Program-made: the position numbers and the translations under genes
NCBI GenBank assembly: GCA_001577185.1
Contig: LSCM01000021.1
Span: 1 to 11,291 of the forward strand
Length of the DNA stretch: 11,291 nucleotides
Direction: 5' to 3'
DNA from: Cloacimonetes bacterium TCS62
Lineage (GTDB): Bacteria > Cloacimonadota > Cloacimonadia > Cloacimonadales > TCS61
In this document: in pieces, positions 1-9,100 of the stretch
How positions within the stretch are numbered: the first letter of the stretch is position 1
Layout: every line of letters starts with the position of its first letter
Notes under the pieces: generated by a model
Databases searched by the model: none
What the model saw: only the letters and a program-made list of their open reading frames with translations
What the model was told of the DNA's origin: nothing

Positions 1-17
1 CCCGCTATGCTCCACCA
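1..17 (+). tRNA. 3' end of a tRNA gene, probably tRNA-Ala (5' part outside the window)
   Basis: The first 17 bases read as the last part of a tRNA. Bases 2-6 would be the 3' strand of the T stem, starting with the conserved C61. Bases 7-13 would be the 3' strand of the acceptor stem, base 14 (A) the discriminator and bases 15-17 an encoded CCA. Counting back, position 70 is U with C71 and C72, which fits the G3:U70 pair that marks tRNA-Ala. The stretch closely resembles the 3' end of bacterial tRNA-Ala. A run of T at 20-25 follows. The 5' three quarters, including the anticodon, lie outside the window, so the identity is an inference. Confidence 0.6.
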
Positions 18-88
18 TATTTTTTAAATATTAAGAAGTTAGTGGAATAAAAATTGCATAAATTTATAAAAAATCGAGAGGATGTTTC

Positions 89-1081
89 ATGAAAAAATTA
101 ATCTATTTATTGTTTATTTTTACATTATTGGTCATGAGTTGTGCACAACCAAACGAGCCAGCAAGAAGTTTGGAGATAGAAAATTATATACAAACTAGTA
201 GATATGCTATTGATATTGATGTAACAGAAAATAACATTTTTGTCGTAGAAGAAGATATGGGATTTTCAATTTATGATATTAATGGGAACATACAATTAAG
301 CACGATAGATTCTGTAGCAGGTAATTCATTTGGTAATCCAAAGTTGATCAAAGCTTGCCAAGAGGGTGAGACAGCATTCTTTTATGATATATCTGCAAGT
401 CCACCGTCGATCTATATTTACGATATCTCGAATGTGAATGAACCCATATGGGTTTCTAGTATTATTGGCAATACTGGAAGCATTGATTACATGAACACAT
501 ATTTTGAAGAAGATACTGGCTCAGTAATTTATTGGGAAAATGATAATGAGATCACATATGGTTATTTTGATGAAGCATGGTATCCCACAAACAGTTATTC
601 TTTGGATGGTTTGAATTCAAATGAATATATAGATGGTTTTGATTTTGGTGAAGATTTTGTTGTAATTGCGAGTAAACAAGCTGGGATCAAGGTATTCAAA
701 GATGATCTTAGTGACATGATCTCAACTTTAGATCTACTTGGTGAAGCTCAGGATGTTAGCATGTATGAAGATTATGCTTATGTTTCTCTAAGACAAGAAG
801 GTTTTGCGATCATTGATCTTTCAGATAAAACTACCCCTGAATTAATAAAAAAGAAAGAAGCCCCTGATTACCTATATACTGTAGATGTTGAAAATAAATA
901 CCTTGTATTTAGTTCTCATTCAGGTGGAGTGCTACTTTATGATATTTCAGATGAAACTAATCCAAATTTAATAGGCCGAGTTGAAAAAAATAAAATTGGC
1001 TATACTTACAAAGTTGTCCTAAAAAATGGTAAGATATATGCTTCTACAAGAAGAGGAATTTATATAATCAATATAAAATAG
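89..1081 (+). CDS. LVIVD-repeat beta-propeller lipoprotein
   Basis: Predicted surface or periplasmic lipoprotein of 330 residues. Residues 1-17 form a Lys-Lys start, a hydrophobic core and a lipobox-like VMSC, so Cys18 would be lipidated after signal peptidase II cleavage. The residue after Cys is Ala, not Asp, so inner-membrane retention is not indicated. The mature part holds LVIVD-like repeats, each a run of 'xDVxVxxxxAYVxxxxxGxxIxDISD' character. The clearest are near residues 40-66, 181-208, 220-253, 262-297 and 305-329, with YDIS or IDLSD ends and TNP/TTP turns. Such repeats are expected to fold as blades of a beta-propeller; the family has no known catalytic activity. GAGAGG at 76-81 lies 7 bases before the ATG and supports the start. 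Unlike the three genes downstream it has no C-terminal NYPNPF sorting domain, so it should stay membrane-bound. Its ligand or partner cannot be told from the sequence. Confidence 0.85.
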   Translation: MKKLIYLLFIFTLLVMSCAQPNEPARSLEIENYIQTSRYAIDIDVTENNIFVVEEDMGFSIYDINGNIQLSTIDSVAGNSFGNPKLIKACQEGETAFFYDISASPPSIYIYDISNVNEPIWVSSIIGNTGSIDYMNTYFEEDTGSVIYWENDNEITYGYFDEAWYPTNSYSLDGLNSNEYIDGFDFGEDFVVIASKQAGIKVFKDDLSDMISTLDLLGEAQDVSMYEDYAYVSLRQEGFAIIDLSDKTTPELIKKKEAPDYLYTVDVENKYLVFSSHSGGVLLYDISDETNPNLIGRVEKNKIGYTYKVVLKNGKIYASTRRGIYIINIK

Positions 1082-1149
1082 AAAAATTTTAGATAAAGTT
1101 TAAATGGTTTTATTCATAAATAACATAATAAGAACTTTTTAATCATATT

Positions 1150-1155
1150 TATAAT
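1150..1155 (+). promoter_or_regulatory. possible -10 box in the spacer before the C25 peptidase gene
   Basis: The 97-base spacer 1082-1178 between the lipoprotein gene and the peptidase gene is extremely AT-rich. It contains a perfect TATAAT about 23 bases before the start codon. No recognisable -35 hexamer lies 16-18 bases upstream, and in such AT-rich DNA a TATAAT by chance is likely. FCB-group bacteria may use other promoter consensus sequences. The spacer has no convincing hairpin terminator, so read-through from the lipoprotein gene is also possible. Confidence 0.2.
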
Positions 1156-1178
1156 AATATTAAAATTACGGAGGATTA

Positions 1179-4100
1179 ATGAAGAGAATAATGACATTTG
1201 TTGCATTAATTATAAGTCTTTCTTTATTTGCTAAATGGGTTGACATTCCAGAGAATTCAGCTAAACAACTTATTTCGCATTCAGGAAAGTCAATAGATCA
1301 AATAAGAATAAATTTATCTCTGGATGGATACAATTTAGAGACTGTAACTAAAGAAGGTCGTACTTATCAAAAGATCACATATGAAAATGAAGGAAAATTT
1401 ATTCAGGAAGGAATGCCTGAATTACCTAGATTTACACGTTTGATAGCAATTCCAGATGTTGGCGATGTTGAATATGAAATTATAAGTTCTACCTCAAAAA
1501 CGATCTCAGATATCAATGTTTATCCAGCTCAAAAATTACAAATTGAAAGTGAACCATTTGATAACACATTCACAATTGATGAGAATTTCTACCATGGGAA
1601 AAGAGCATTTCCTAATAATTTAATAGAATTGGGAACACCGGCAATAATGAGAGATCTTCGAGTTGTTAAGCTCACAATTAATCCTTTTGTATTTGATCCA
1701 AGTAAAAAAGAGTTAACAATTATGAAAGATATTGAAGTTTTGGTTAAAACAACAGGAAAAAGTGGTTCCAATAAAAAGCTATCTCATAAAAAAAGATCTA
1801 AATATTTTGAATCAATTTATAATTCTTCGATCATAAATTATTCTATGATAAGCACGCGGACTGATGAATATCAAAATCCCTGTATACTCTATATTTATCC
1901 TGAAGATAATAATGTTTTTTCTGCCTTGGAATATCTTTCAGATTGGAAACATCAGAAGGGCTTTGATGTGGTTTTAGCAAGCACTGATCAAACAGGAACT
2001 TCTAGTAGTTCCATAAAAAACTATATCCAAAATGCTTATGACAATTGGCAGAATCCACCAATTTTCGTAACTCTTGTTGGCGATGCTAGTGGATCTTATT
2101 CAATACCAACTTTCTTTGAAACTTGGTCGGGTTATGGTGGTGAGGGAGATCATCCCTATAGTCAATTGGAAGGAAATGACATTTTAGCTGATATTATAAT
2201 CGGTAGATTATCATTTTCCAATATTATAGAATTACAAACAATTGTAGCTAAGGTCTTAGGATATGAAAAAGATCCATTTATGGGATCTACCGACTGGTAT
2301 GAAAGAACACTTTTGGTAGGTGATCCTAGTTCTTCAGGTCCATCATGTATTTACACAAAACAATTTATTAAGGAAATGATCGATTTTAAAACTCCTAATA
2401 TTAGTTCAGTAGAGGTATATTACGGTAATTTTTCTAATCAGACAAATACTTGGTTAAATAACGGTGTAAGTTACTTTAATTATCGTGGTTGGCTGGGTAT
2501 GAGTGGTTTTGGAACAGATGATATTTACAATTTAAATAATAATGCGAAGTTACCTTTTGCAGTTTTTCTTACATGTGGGACAGGTAGTTTTGCAAATGAA
2601 GAAAGCCGAAGTGAAGCATTTATACGAGCTGGATCACCTGCAAATCAAAAAGGAGCCATTGCTGCTATTGGTACTGCTACAACAGGAACTCATACAACTT
2701 TCAACAATTGTGTGGATACTGGAATTTTCTATGGGGTTTTTACCGATAAAATATTTAATCCGGGTGGAGCACTCATTAGAGGTAAATTACACTTATACAC
2801 AAGTTTCCCGAATAATCCATCAAATAAAGTTAATATAAACTCCTACTGGAATAATTTAATGGGAGATCCTAGCGTAGAACTTTGGACGGGAATTCCTCAA
2901 AATATGAATGTGACTTATGACACATCGATTACATCTGGTACAAATTACTTAGAAATTGTTGTTGAAGATGATAATGGTTTCCCGATTGAAGATGCTTGGG
3001 TAACAGCTTTACAGGGTGAAGATGATATATTTGTAAGTGACCACACAGATTCGGAAGGTAATGTTTTTCTACCAATTGAAGTACAAAGTAATGAACAGAT
3101 ATCTATCACCGTTACAAAGCACAATTATAAACCTCATTTGGGTAGTATCGATATCACTCAACAAAATTTAGCATTAAATGCAAACTTGCTTCAAATAGAT
3201 GATGATAATTCCGGGACTTCCAGTGGAAATAATGACGGTATAATTAATCCTGGAGAAAATATCGAGCTACGTGTTGGGATATTAAATTCTGGATCCCAAA
3301 GTGCTAGTTCTGTTTCAGCAACAATATCTACTGAGGATGATTTTGTTACTATCTCCGATAACACAGAAGATTTTGGAACAATTGCTGCCGGGAATACAGT
3401 ATTCTGTAATGATGACTTTGATATTTCAATTAACCCAAATGTCTTAGGTGGTCATGAAATTCATTTGCTTTTAGATATCGAAGATGATAACGGTAATCAA
3501 TGGCAAGATCACATAATAATTCCCATTGAAGGAATTAATCTCTACCCATCTGAATACTCTATTTTAGATGACCCGAATGGGATATTTGAACCTGGGGAAA
3601 CAGTTGAAATGGTCATTACATTATTCAATACTGGGGCTGTGGATGCTCAGAATATTGAAGGTGTATTACATTGTGAAGATCCTAGTATCGATATGATCGA
3701 TAGCTTAGCTGTTTTCGAAACTATTCTATCAGGTGATGAAGGCGATAACAATGCGGATAGATTTGAGGTTTCTGCAAGCTATGATGTGATCCCTGGCTCA
3801 CAAAAAGTTTTTACTCTGGAGCTTACAAATTCAAATGGGTATGATAATGAAACGACATTTATAGTGGAAGTTGGGGAAGTCGCTGTAACTGATCCTCTTG
3901 GACCAGATAGTTATGGTTATTCATGCTACGACTCGGAAGATATTAATTATGAACATGCACCCGAGTACAATTGGTACGAAATTGATCCTGCCAATGGTGG
4001 AGAAGGAACTTCATTGAATCTCAATGACTCTGGTGATGAAGGCGATGTAGGAGATATATCACTTCCTTTTACACTTTACTTTTATGGATTTCAATATAAT

Positions 4101-6155
4101 AATGCAACAGTTTGTTCTAACGGTTGGATTGCTCCGGGGGGAGCAACTCAAGCGTCATTTATGAATAGTGCTATTCCGGGCCCTCAAGGACCGTCTCCGA
4201 TGATTGCTCCTTTTTGGGATGACCTTAGAACAAGCCCTGGTAATGTCTACTACTATTTTGATGAAGAGCAACATAGATTTATTATTCAATGGTCGGATAT
4301 GCAGACCGATTATAGCAGTTCACCTGAGACTTTTCAAATGATAATCTGTGATCCAAATTACTATTCTACTCCAACAGGAGATTCGGAAATTATTTTCCAA
4401 TATCAAGAAGTAAACAATAATAGTTATGGGAGTTATTCTGGATATTCTATAGAACATGGTCAATATGCTACAGTAGGATTGGAAGATCATACCTTTGCAG
4501 AAGGGTTACAATACACTTACAATAACTCTTATCCTGTGGCTGCAAAAGAGCTTGAGGATGGTCTTGCTCTCAAATTTACCACTGCCGGATCAGTTGTTTT
4601 AGACCCACCTGTAGCTGCTTTTAGCACTGATAGTTTTCAATTTACTTTACTGCAAAACGAAACAGAATCTGATGTGTTAGAAATTACAAATCTTGGGCAA
4701 GCAAATCTTCTTTATTCGGTAACAAAGGATTATGTTCGTTCAGATCAGGAAAGCAAAGGACATGGAGGTCCGGATAACTATGGTTATCAATGGTTCGATA
4801 GTGAAGAACCAAATGGTCCTGCTTACAACTGGAGAGATATTTCCAACTTAGGAACAGAAGTGACTTTTACACATAACGATATTGGAACAGATCTAATGCC
4901 TATAGGCTTTGATTTTTATTTTTATGGTAATAATTATAATGAATTTAGGATCAACCCCAATGGATGGATAGGTTTTGGTGATGATAATGAAGAGTGGAAT
5001 AATCTCTCTTTGCCACATCCCGACGCTCCTCGACCAGCTATATTACCATTCTGGGACGATTTGGATCCTATACAAGGTGGAAATGTCTATTATTATAGCA
5101 CTTCGGATAGTCTAATTGTATGGTTCGATGATATAATTCATTATCCCGGGAATTACAACGGGACTTATGATTTTCAGATAATTCTATATGAAACTGGTAG
5201 ATTTATATTTCAATATAGAGATATGGAAGGAGATGTTGATTCATCCACTATAGGAATTCAAAATGAAGATGCAAGTGATGCTCTTCAAATAACTTATAAT
5301 GGAAATTTTGTTCAGAATGAGTTTGCAGTTGAATTTATGAGGATCGTAGAATGGTTGGATATATCACAAAATATGGGTTTCATAGAAGCAGGAGCCACTG
5401 AGACGATTAATATTAATGTTGATGCCTTGGATCTAGATCTGGATGAATATCAGTGTAACCTGATTATTGACACAAATGATCCATCAATAGGGCAAGTTAC
5501 AATACCAGTTATCATGAACGTTGTAGCAGATTATCCCATGATAGATATTTCAGAGGAATCAATAGATTTTGGTACTCAAATGATAGGAGACGAAACAATA
5601 GATACTCTTGTTGTCAGTAATTTAGGAACTGGTGAACTTGAAGTAACAGATATTACGAATTCGGTAGATGATTTTTCTCTGAATATTACTAATTTTACCC
5701 TACTAACTGGAGAATCTCAGGAGCTAGAAATTACTTTTGCACCTAGTAGTGAAGGTATTATTTCAGATACCTTGCATATTCACAGCAATGATCCGAATGA
5801 TCCAGAGTTATTAGTAACTCTTAATGGAGTTGGAGAAGATTCTTCAAATGTAAACGAAGACCTTTTGCCGAGAGTTACAAATATTTATCAAAATTATCCA
5901 AATCCATTTAATCCTGTAACTACCATTACCTTCGACATTAAATCTGATGATTTGATTTTTTCTTCCATAGAAATATTTAATGTTAAGGGACAGAAGATTA
6001 GAACACTTGTTGAAGATCACTTCACAACAGGCACTTACCAGGTAATATGGGATGGTAAAGATAGGAACCATCAAAAAGTTTCTAGTGGTGTTTATTTTTA
6101 CAAATTTAAATCTGGAAACTTTGGAAAAATAAAGAAAATGTTATTAATTAAATAA
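1179..6155 (+). CDS. secreted gingipain-like (family C25) peptidase with Ig-like and PFWDDL modules and a C-terminal sorting domain
   Basis: A 1658-residue exported protein. Residues 1-18 are a signal peptide ending LSLFA. Residues about 20-200 resemble the C25 propeptide (GMPELPRFTR; MRDLRVVKLTINPF). The C25 catalytic domain spans about 234-570, with LVGDAS, GNDILADIIIGRLS, the nucleophile region PFAVFLTCGTG (Cys466) and the closing GDPSVELW. The usual catalytic His of the TGHG motif appears replaced: the aligned stretch reads NYRGWLG, with Trp438. Then come an Ig/regulatory-like domain (about 572-670), two CARDB-like domains (about 680-785 and 786-900), a PFWDDL module (907-1134), half of an Ig-like domain (1141-1184), a second PFWDDL module (1196-1387), the other half (1390-1449), a choice-of-anchor-D/Hydin-like domain (1452-1552) and a sorting domain (1563-1658). 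GGAGG at 1170-1174 lies only 4 bases before the ATG but is the only good site; the next ATG, at 1191, would shorten the signal peptide's charged end. It is much longer than classical gingipains because of the added modules. It probably cleaves or binds proteins outside the cell; activity is uncertain because of the His position. Confidence 0.88.
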   Translation: MKRIMTFVALIISLSLFAKWVDIPENSAKQLISHSGKSIDQIRINLSLDGYNLETVTKEGRTYQKITYENEGKFIQEGMPELPRFTRLIAIPDVGDVEYEIISSTSKTISDINVYPAQKLQIESEPFDNTFTIDENFYHGKRAFPNNLIELGTPAIMRDLRVVKLTINPFVFDPSKKELTIMKDIEVLVKTTGKSGSNKKLSHKKRSKYFESIYNSSIINYSMISTRTDEYQNPCILYIYPEDNNVFSALEYLSDWKHQKGFDVVLASTDQTGTSSSSIKNYIQNAYDNWQNPPIFVTLVGDASGSYSIPTFFETWSGYGGEGDHPYSQLEGNDILADIIIGRLSFSNIIELQTIVAKVLGYEKDPFMGSTDWYERTLLVGDPSSSGPSCIYTKQFIKEMIDFKTPNISSVEVYYGNFSNQTNTWLNNGVSYFNYRGWLGMSGFGTDDIYNLNNNAKLPFAVFLTCGTGSFANEESRSEAFIRAGSPANQKGAIAAIGTATTGTHTTFNNCVDTGIFYGVFTDKIFNPGGALIRGKLHLYTSFPNNPSNKVNINSYWNNLMGDPSVELWTGIPQNMNVTYDTSITSGTNYLEIVVEDDNGFPIEDAWVTALQGEDDIFVSDHTDSEGNVFLPIEVQSNEQISITVTKHNYKPHLGSIDITQQNLALNANLLQIDDDNSGTSSGNNDGIINPGENIELRVGILNSGSQSASSVSATISTEDDFVTISDNTEDFGTIAAGNTVFCNDDFDISINPNVLGGHEIHLLLDIEDDNGNQWQDHIIIPIEGINLYPSEYSILDDPNGIFEPGETVEMVITLFNTGAVDAQNIEGVLHCEDPSIDMIDSLAVFETILSGDEGDNNADRFEVSASYDVIPGSQKVFTLELTNSNGYDNETTFIVEVGEVAVTDPLGPDSYGYSCYDSEDINYEHAPEYNWYEIDPANGGEGTSLNLNDSGDEGDVGDISLPFTLYFYGFQYNNATVCSNGWIAPGGATQASFMNSAIPGPQGPSPMIAPFWDDLRTSPGNVYYYFDEEQHRFIIQWSDMQTDYSSSPETFQMIICDPNYYSTPTGDSEIIFQYQEVNNNSYGSYSGYSIEHGQYATVGLEDHTFAEGLQYTYNNSYPVAAKELEDGLALKFTTAGSVVLDPPVAAFSTDSFQFTLLQNETESDVLEITNLGQANLLYSVTKDYVRSDQESKGHGGPDNYGYQWFDSEEPNGPAYNWRDISNLGTEVTFTHNDIGTDLMPIGFDFYFYGNNYNEFRINPNGWIGFGDDNEEWNNLSLPHPDAPRPAILPFWDDLDPIQGGNVYYYSTSDSLIVWFDDIIHYPGNYNGTYDFQIILYETGRFIFQYRDMEGDVDSSTIGIQNEDASDALQITYNGNFVQNEFAVEFMRIVEWLDISQNMGFIEAGATETININVDALDLDLDEYQCNLIIDTNDPSIGQVTIPVIMNVVADYPMIDISEESIDFGTQMIGDETIDTLVVSNLGTGELEVTDITNSVDDFSLNITNFTLLTGESQELEITFAPSSEGIISDTLHIHSNDPNDPELLVTLNGVGEDSSNVNEDLLPRVTNIYQNYPNPFNPVTTITFDIKSDDLIFSSIEIFNVKGQKIRTLVEDHFTTGTYQVIWDGKDRNHQKVSSGVYFYKFKSGNFGKIKKMLLIK
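3897..4580 (+). repeat. PFWDDL module, copy A, inside the C25 peptidase gene
   Basis: Encodes residues 907-1134, the first of two homologous modules. Shared landmarks in the same order are GPDxYGY, a YDSE/FDSE turn, YNW, LPFTLYFYG against MPIGFDFYFYG, NGWI, PFWDDL, GNVYYY, a Q-W/V-W strand, IIFQYQ against FIFQYR, a VGLED/IGIQNED turn and a final ALKFT/AVEFM strand. The architecture resembles the nidogen-like or tectonin-adjacent 'WDD' modules seen in secreted FCB-group proteins; exact family membership is inferred. Copy A is longer, with an extra stretch near residues 1056-1090. Confidence 0.8.
4764..5339 (+). repeat. PFWDDL module, copy B, inside the C25 peptidase gene
   Basis: Encodes residues 1196-1387, the second and more compact copy of the module at 3897-4580. 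The landmarks GGPDNYGY, YNW, FYFYG, NGWI, PFWDDL, GGNVYYY, FIFQYR and AVEF occur in the same order, but most other residues differ, so this is an old duplication and not a recent DNA repeat. It is flanked by two halves of what looks like one Ig-like domain (1141-1184 and 1390-1449). Confidence 0.8.
5865..6152 (+). other. C-terminal T9SS type A-like sorting / FlgD Ig-like domain of the C25 peptidase
   Basis: Residues 1563-1658 begin with IYQNYPNPFNPVTTITFDI. They continue through the IFNVKGQKIRTL strand pair, the TTGTYQVIWDGKD turn and the GVYFYKFKSG strand, and end in KKMLLIK. This is the standard layout of the C-terminal domain that directs proteins to the type IX secretion pathway and the cell surface in FCB-group bacteria. 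No T9SS machinery gene is in the window, so the export route is inferred from the domain alone. Confidence 0.85.
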
Positions 6156-6174
6156 AAAATAAAAAGAGGTTACA

Positions 6175-9100
6175 ATGAAAAAGAAGGTTATAAGTATATT
6201 GATTTTGATTATTTCTTTAAGTCTATTTGCACAAATTGAATGGGCAAATGAGAAAGCTATTAGACAAGGTGAAAATATTGAATGGTTCAGAACTTCTGCA
6301 ACTATGAATGATGGAAGTATTGTATATGTATGGTCTGACACTCGTTTTGGTGATCGTGATGTTTGGGCACAAAGAATGGATTCAGAAGGAAATAAAGTTT
6401 GGGGGGAGGTTGCAACTCATGTGAACGGTGAGATAAATCGCCAGGAAGATCCTGTTGCAATTCGCACAACGGATGGCGGAGTAATTGTTGCTTGGGTAGA
6501 TTTTCGTAACGAAGATTCCGGAGATGTATATGCCCAAAAAATTGATGATAGTGGAAATTTAGTTTGGGATACAGAAGGAGTTCCTTTATGCACTGCTACT
6601 GATATTCAAATTTCTTTGAATATAGTTCCAGATGAAGATGGTGGTGCTTATATTATCTGGATTGACAGTCGAAATACAGGTGGAACAGATATCTATGGAA
6701 CTCATATCGAATCTGATGGAAGTATTGCAGATGGTTGGGATGATAACGGTAATTCAATTATCTCTGCAGAAGGTGCTCAAAATCAACATACATTCTGGCA
6801 AGATGGACTTGGAGGAGCTATATTAGTGTGGCATGATGATCGCGATCCGGATAATGAAAATATCTATATGCAGCGTATTATTGGAAATGGCGACTTGCTT
6901 TGGGCAGAAGGTGGAAGTATTCTATGTGATGCTGCTGGAGTGCAAAATAAACCGAAAATTACACCAGATGGTAGTGGAAATTTTATTGTTACTTGGAGAG
7001 ATAAAAGAGATGATATTTTAGGTGATATTTATGCTCAAAGAATAGATCTGGATGGTAATCTTGTTTGGACTTCAGAAATAGTAGTTTATGCTGGAGAGGG
7101 AGTTCAAAGAAATCCTAGAATAAAGGAAGCTTCTGATGGTGGTGCTTTTATTGTTTGGGAAGACGGTAGAAATGAGTTAGCTCTGGAATATAAAGATATC
7201 TATATACAAAAACTATCTATATATGGAGATCTGGAATGGAATACAGATGGCGTGGAAATTGTAGTTGCTGATAATGATCAGATCAATCCTAGAAATGTTG
7301 GAGATTTCAATGGAGGTTGCTGGATAATCTGGGAGGATGGTCGTACAGAAAATCATCCATTTGGAGATATCTATACACAGCATGTAAATGCAAATGGAGA
7401 AATTCAACTTGAAACAAACGGGAAAGAGATCTGTGTTGAAACTGGATTCCAATTTTCTCCACTAGTTAAGAAATCTCAAAGTGAACAATTCCTGGTTTGG
7501 GGAGATAATAGAGATGGTTCTACGGGAATATATTTGCAAGTTCTTAACGACTCTGGAGAAATACAATTAGATCCTTCCGGGGAGATAATTTTTTATGGAC
7601 TTTCAGGTAATGCCAAGGATCACACAATATTACCCAATATTGATAATCAAGTTATCTTATGGAAAGATTCTAGGAATGCAAGTATAGCTACTCAAATTTA
7701 TTATCAGATCTTAAATAATGACGGATCATTTGGCCTTGTCGAAGATGGACAACCAATCACAACAATGACGAATTCTGATCAAGAGAATTATGATGCTGTT
7801 TTATTACCAGATAGTGATGAGATAGCTGTTTGTTGGGAGGAAAACCGAGATGGTTTTAAACAGATTTTTGCTCAAGCAGTAGATTCAGCAGGAAATTTCC
7901 TCTGGTCAGATTCTACTGGAATTGCTGCCCATTCTTCCTATGCTCAACAGGAAAAATCCAGCATCTCAGCCCTAGAAAATGGTGGGACAATAGAATATTA
8001 CATCGGTTGGGAAGATTTCACAGATTTCTTAGATTCTGCTGTTTATGGACAGAAGATAGTAGATGGAAATCTTGCTTGGGGTGAAGATGGAGTAATAATT
8101 GCAGATCGTGATGGAAACGATGAATTAACTGATATTGTAGAAAATTATTATATTTGGCAAAGTGTAGAGTATGGAGCAGAAAACATTTTCTGTAAACGTG
8201 TGGACGAAGATGGAAATACAGCTACTGGTTGGGATGATACAGGACTGGAAGTTTGTGTTGAAGCAGGACTACAAAAAAATGCTCGTGGAATAATTGTTCC
8301 AGAAGGAATTTTGATCATTTGGGATGATTTTAGAAGCGGTTCTCAAGATGTTTATGGACAAGTAGTAACACCAGACGGCACAACTTTATGGGCCGATGGA
8401 GGAATGCCACTTGTTGATCCCGCTAATGATCAGGAAGTTAGCAATATGTTGTTCATAGACCAAGTTGGTTTATTCATGGTTTGGGAAGATTTTAGATCAG
8501 GTAATTATTATGATATTTATATGCAAAAATATGACCAAAATGGTGCATCTGTATGGCAGGAAGATGGAAACGAGGTTGTAGTAGATCCAACTAATAACCA
8601 ACAAGCGCCATATCTTACTTCGAACGGTTCTGAATTTATGGTTTTTTGGGAAGACTATGTATCTGAAGACGAATCTAACCTGCTTGCTCAATATTTAGAC
8701 AATAGTGGAAATCAAATATGGCCTGAAAACGGATTTCTCATTAGTAATGCAATAAGAAATCAGAATCTTCCAATGGCTGTTAACGATGGAGAATACTCCT
8801 ATGTAATTTGGCAAGATACCCGCTCTAGTGGTAAAACTGATATCTATAATATTTATGCACAGAAGCTTAATTATGAGCCTGTTGGTATAGATAATAATAT
8901 AATTAGCAATAATTACAATATTCTTAAGCAGAATTACCCAAATCCTTTTGACCTGTCAGATACCGGACGCAGTTCAATGACTACGATCAGTTTCGATCTT
9001 AAAAAAGAACTTTCGCAAAACGCCTCTATTGTAATCTATAACTTAAAAGGACAGGTTGTGAACAAACTGCAAATTGATGAGATGAGTTCTTCTGTAACAT

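Noticed and set aside
1082..1178. Possible terminator or small RNA between the lipoprotein and peptidase genes
   Set aside because: The spacer is AT-rich with only short A/T inverted matches and no G+C stem followed by a T run.
1589..1771. Open frame on the - strand within the propeptide region of the C25 peptidase gene
   Set aside because: It lies wholly inside a clear coding gene, has no ribosome binding site or recognisable domain, and its composition fits an antisense shadow.
2542..2838. Open frame of 98 codons on the + strand in another frame, across the Cys466 region
   Set aside because: The overlapping C25 frame has strong family motifs here; the alternative frame has no domain or start signal.
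6144..6341. Open frame on the - strand over the gap between the C25 and repeat-protein genes
   Set aside because: Most of it is antisense to the signal peptide and start of the repeat protein, whose + strand start has a good ribosome binding site.
6280..8868. CRISPR array or recent tandem DNA repeat
   Set aside because: The periodicity is at the protein level (about 165 bases); the DNA copies are diverged, and the frame stays open throughout as a signal-peptide protein.
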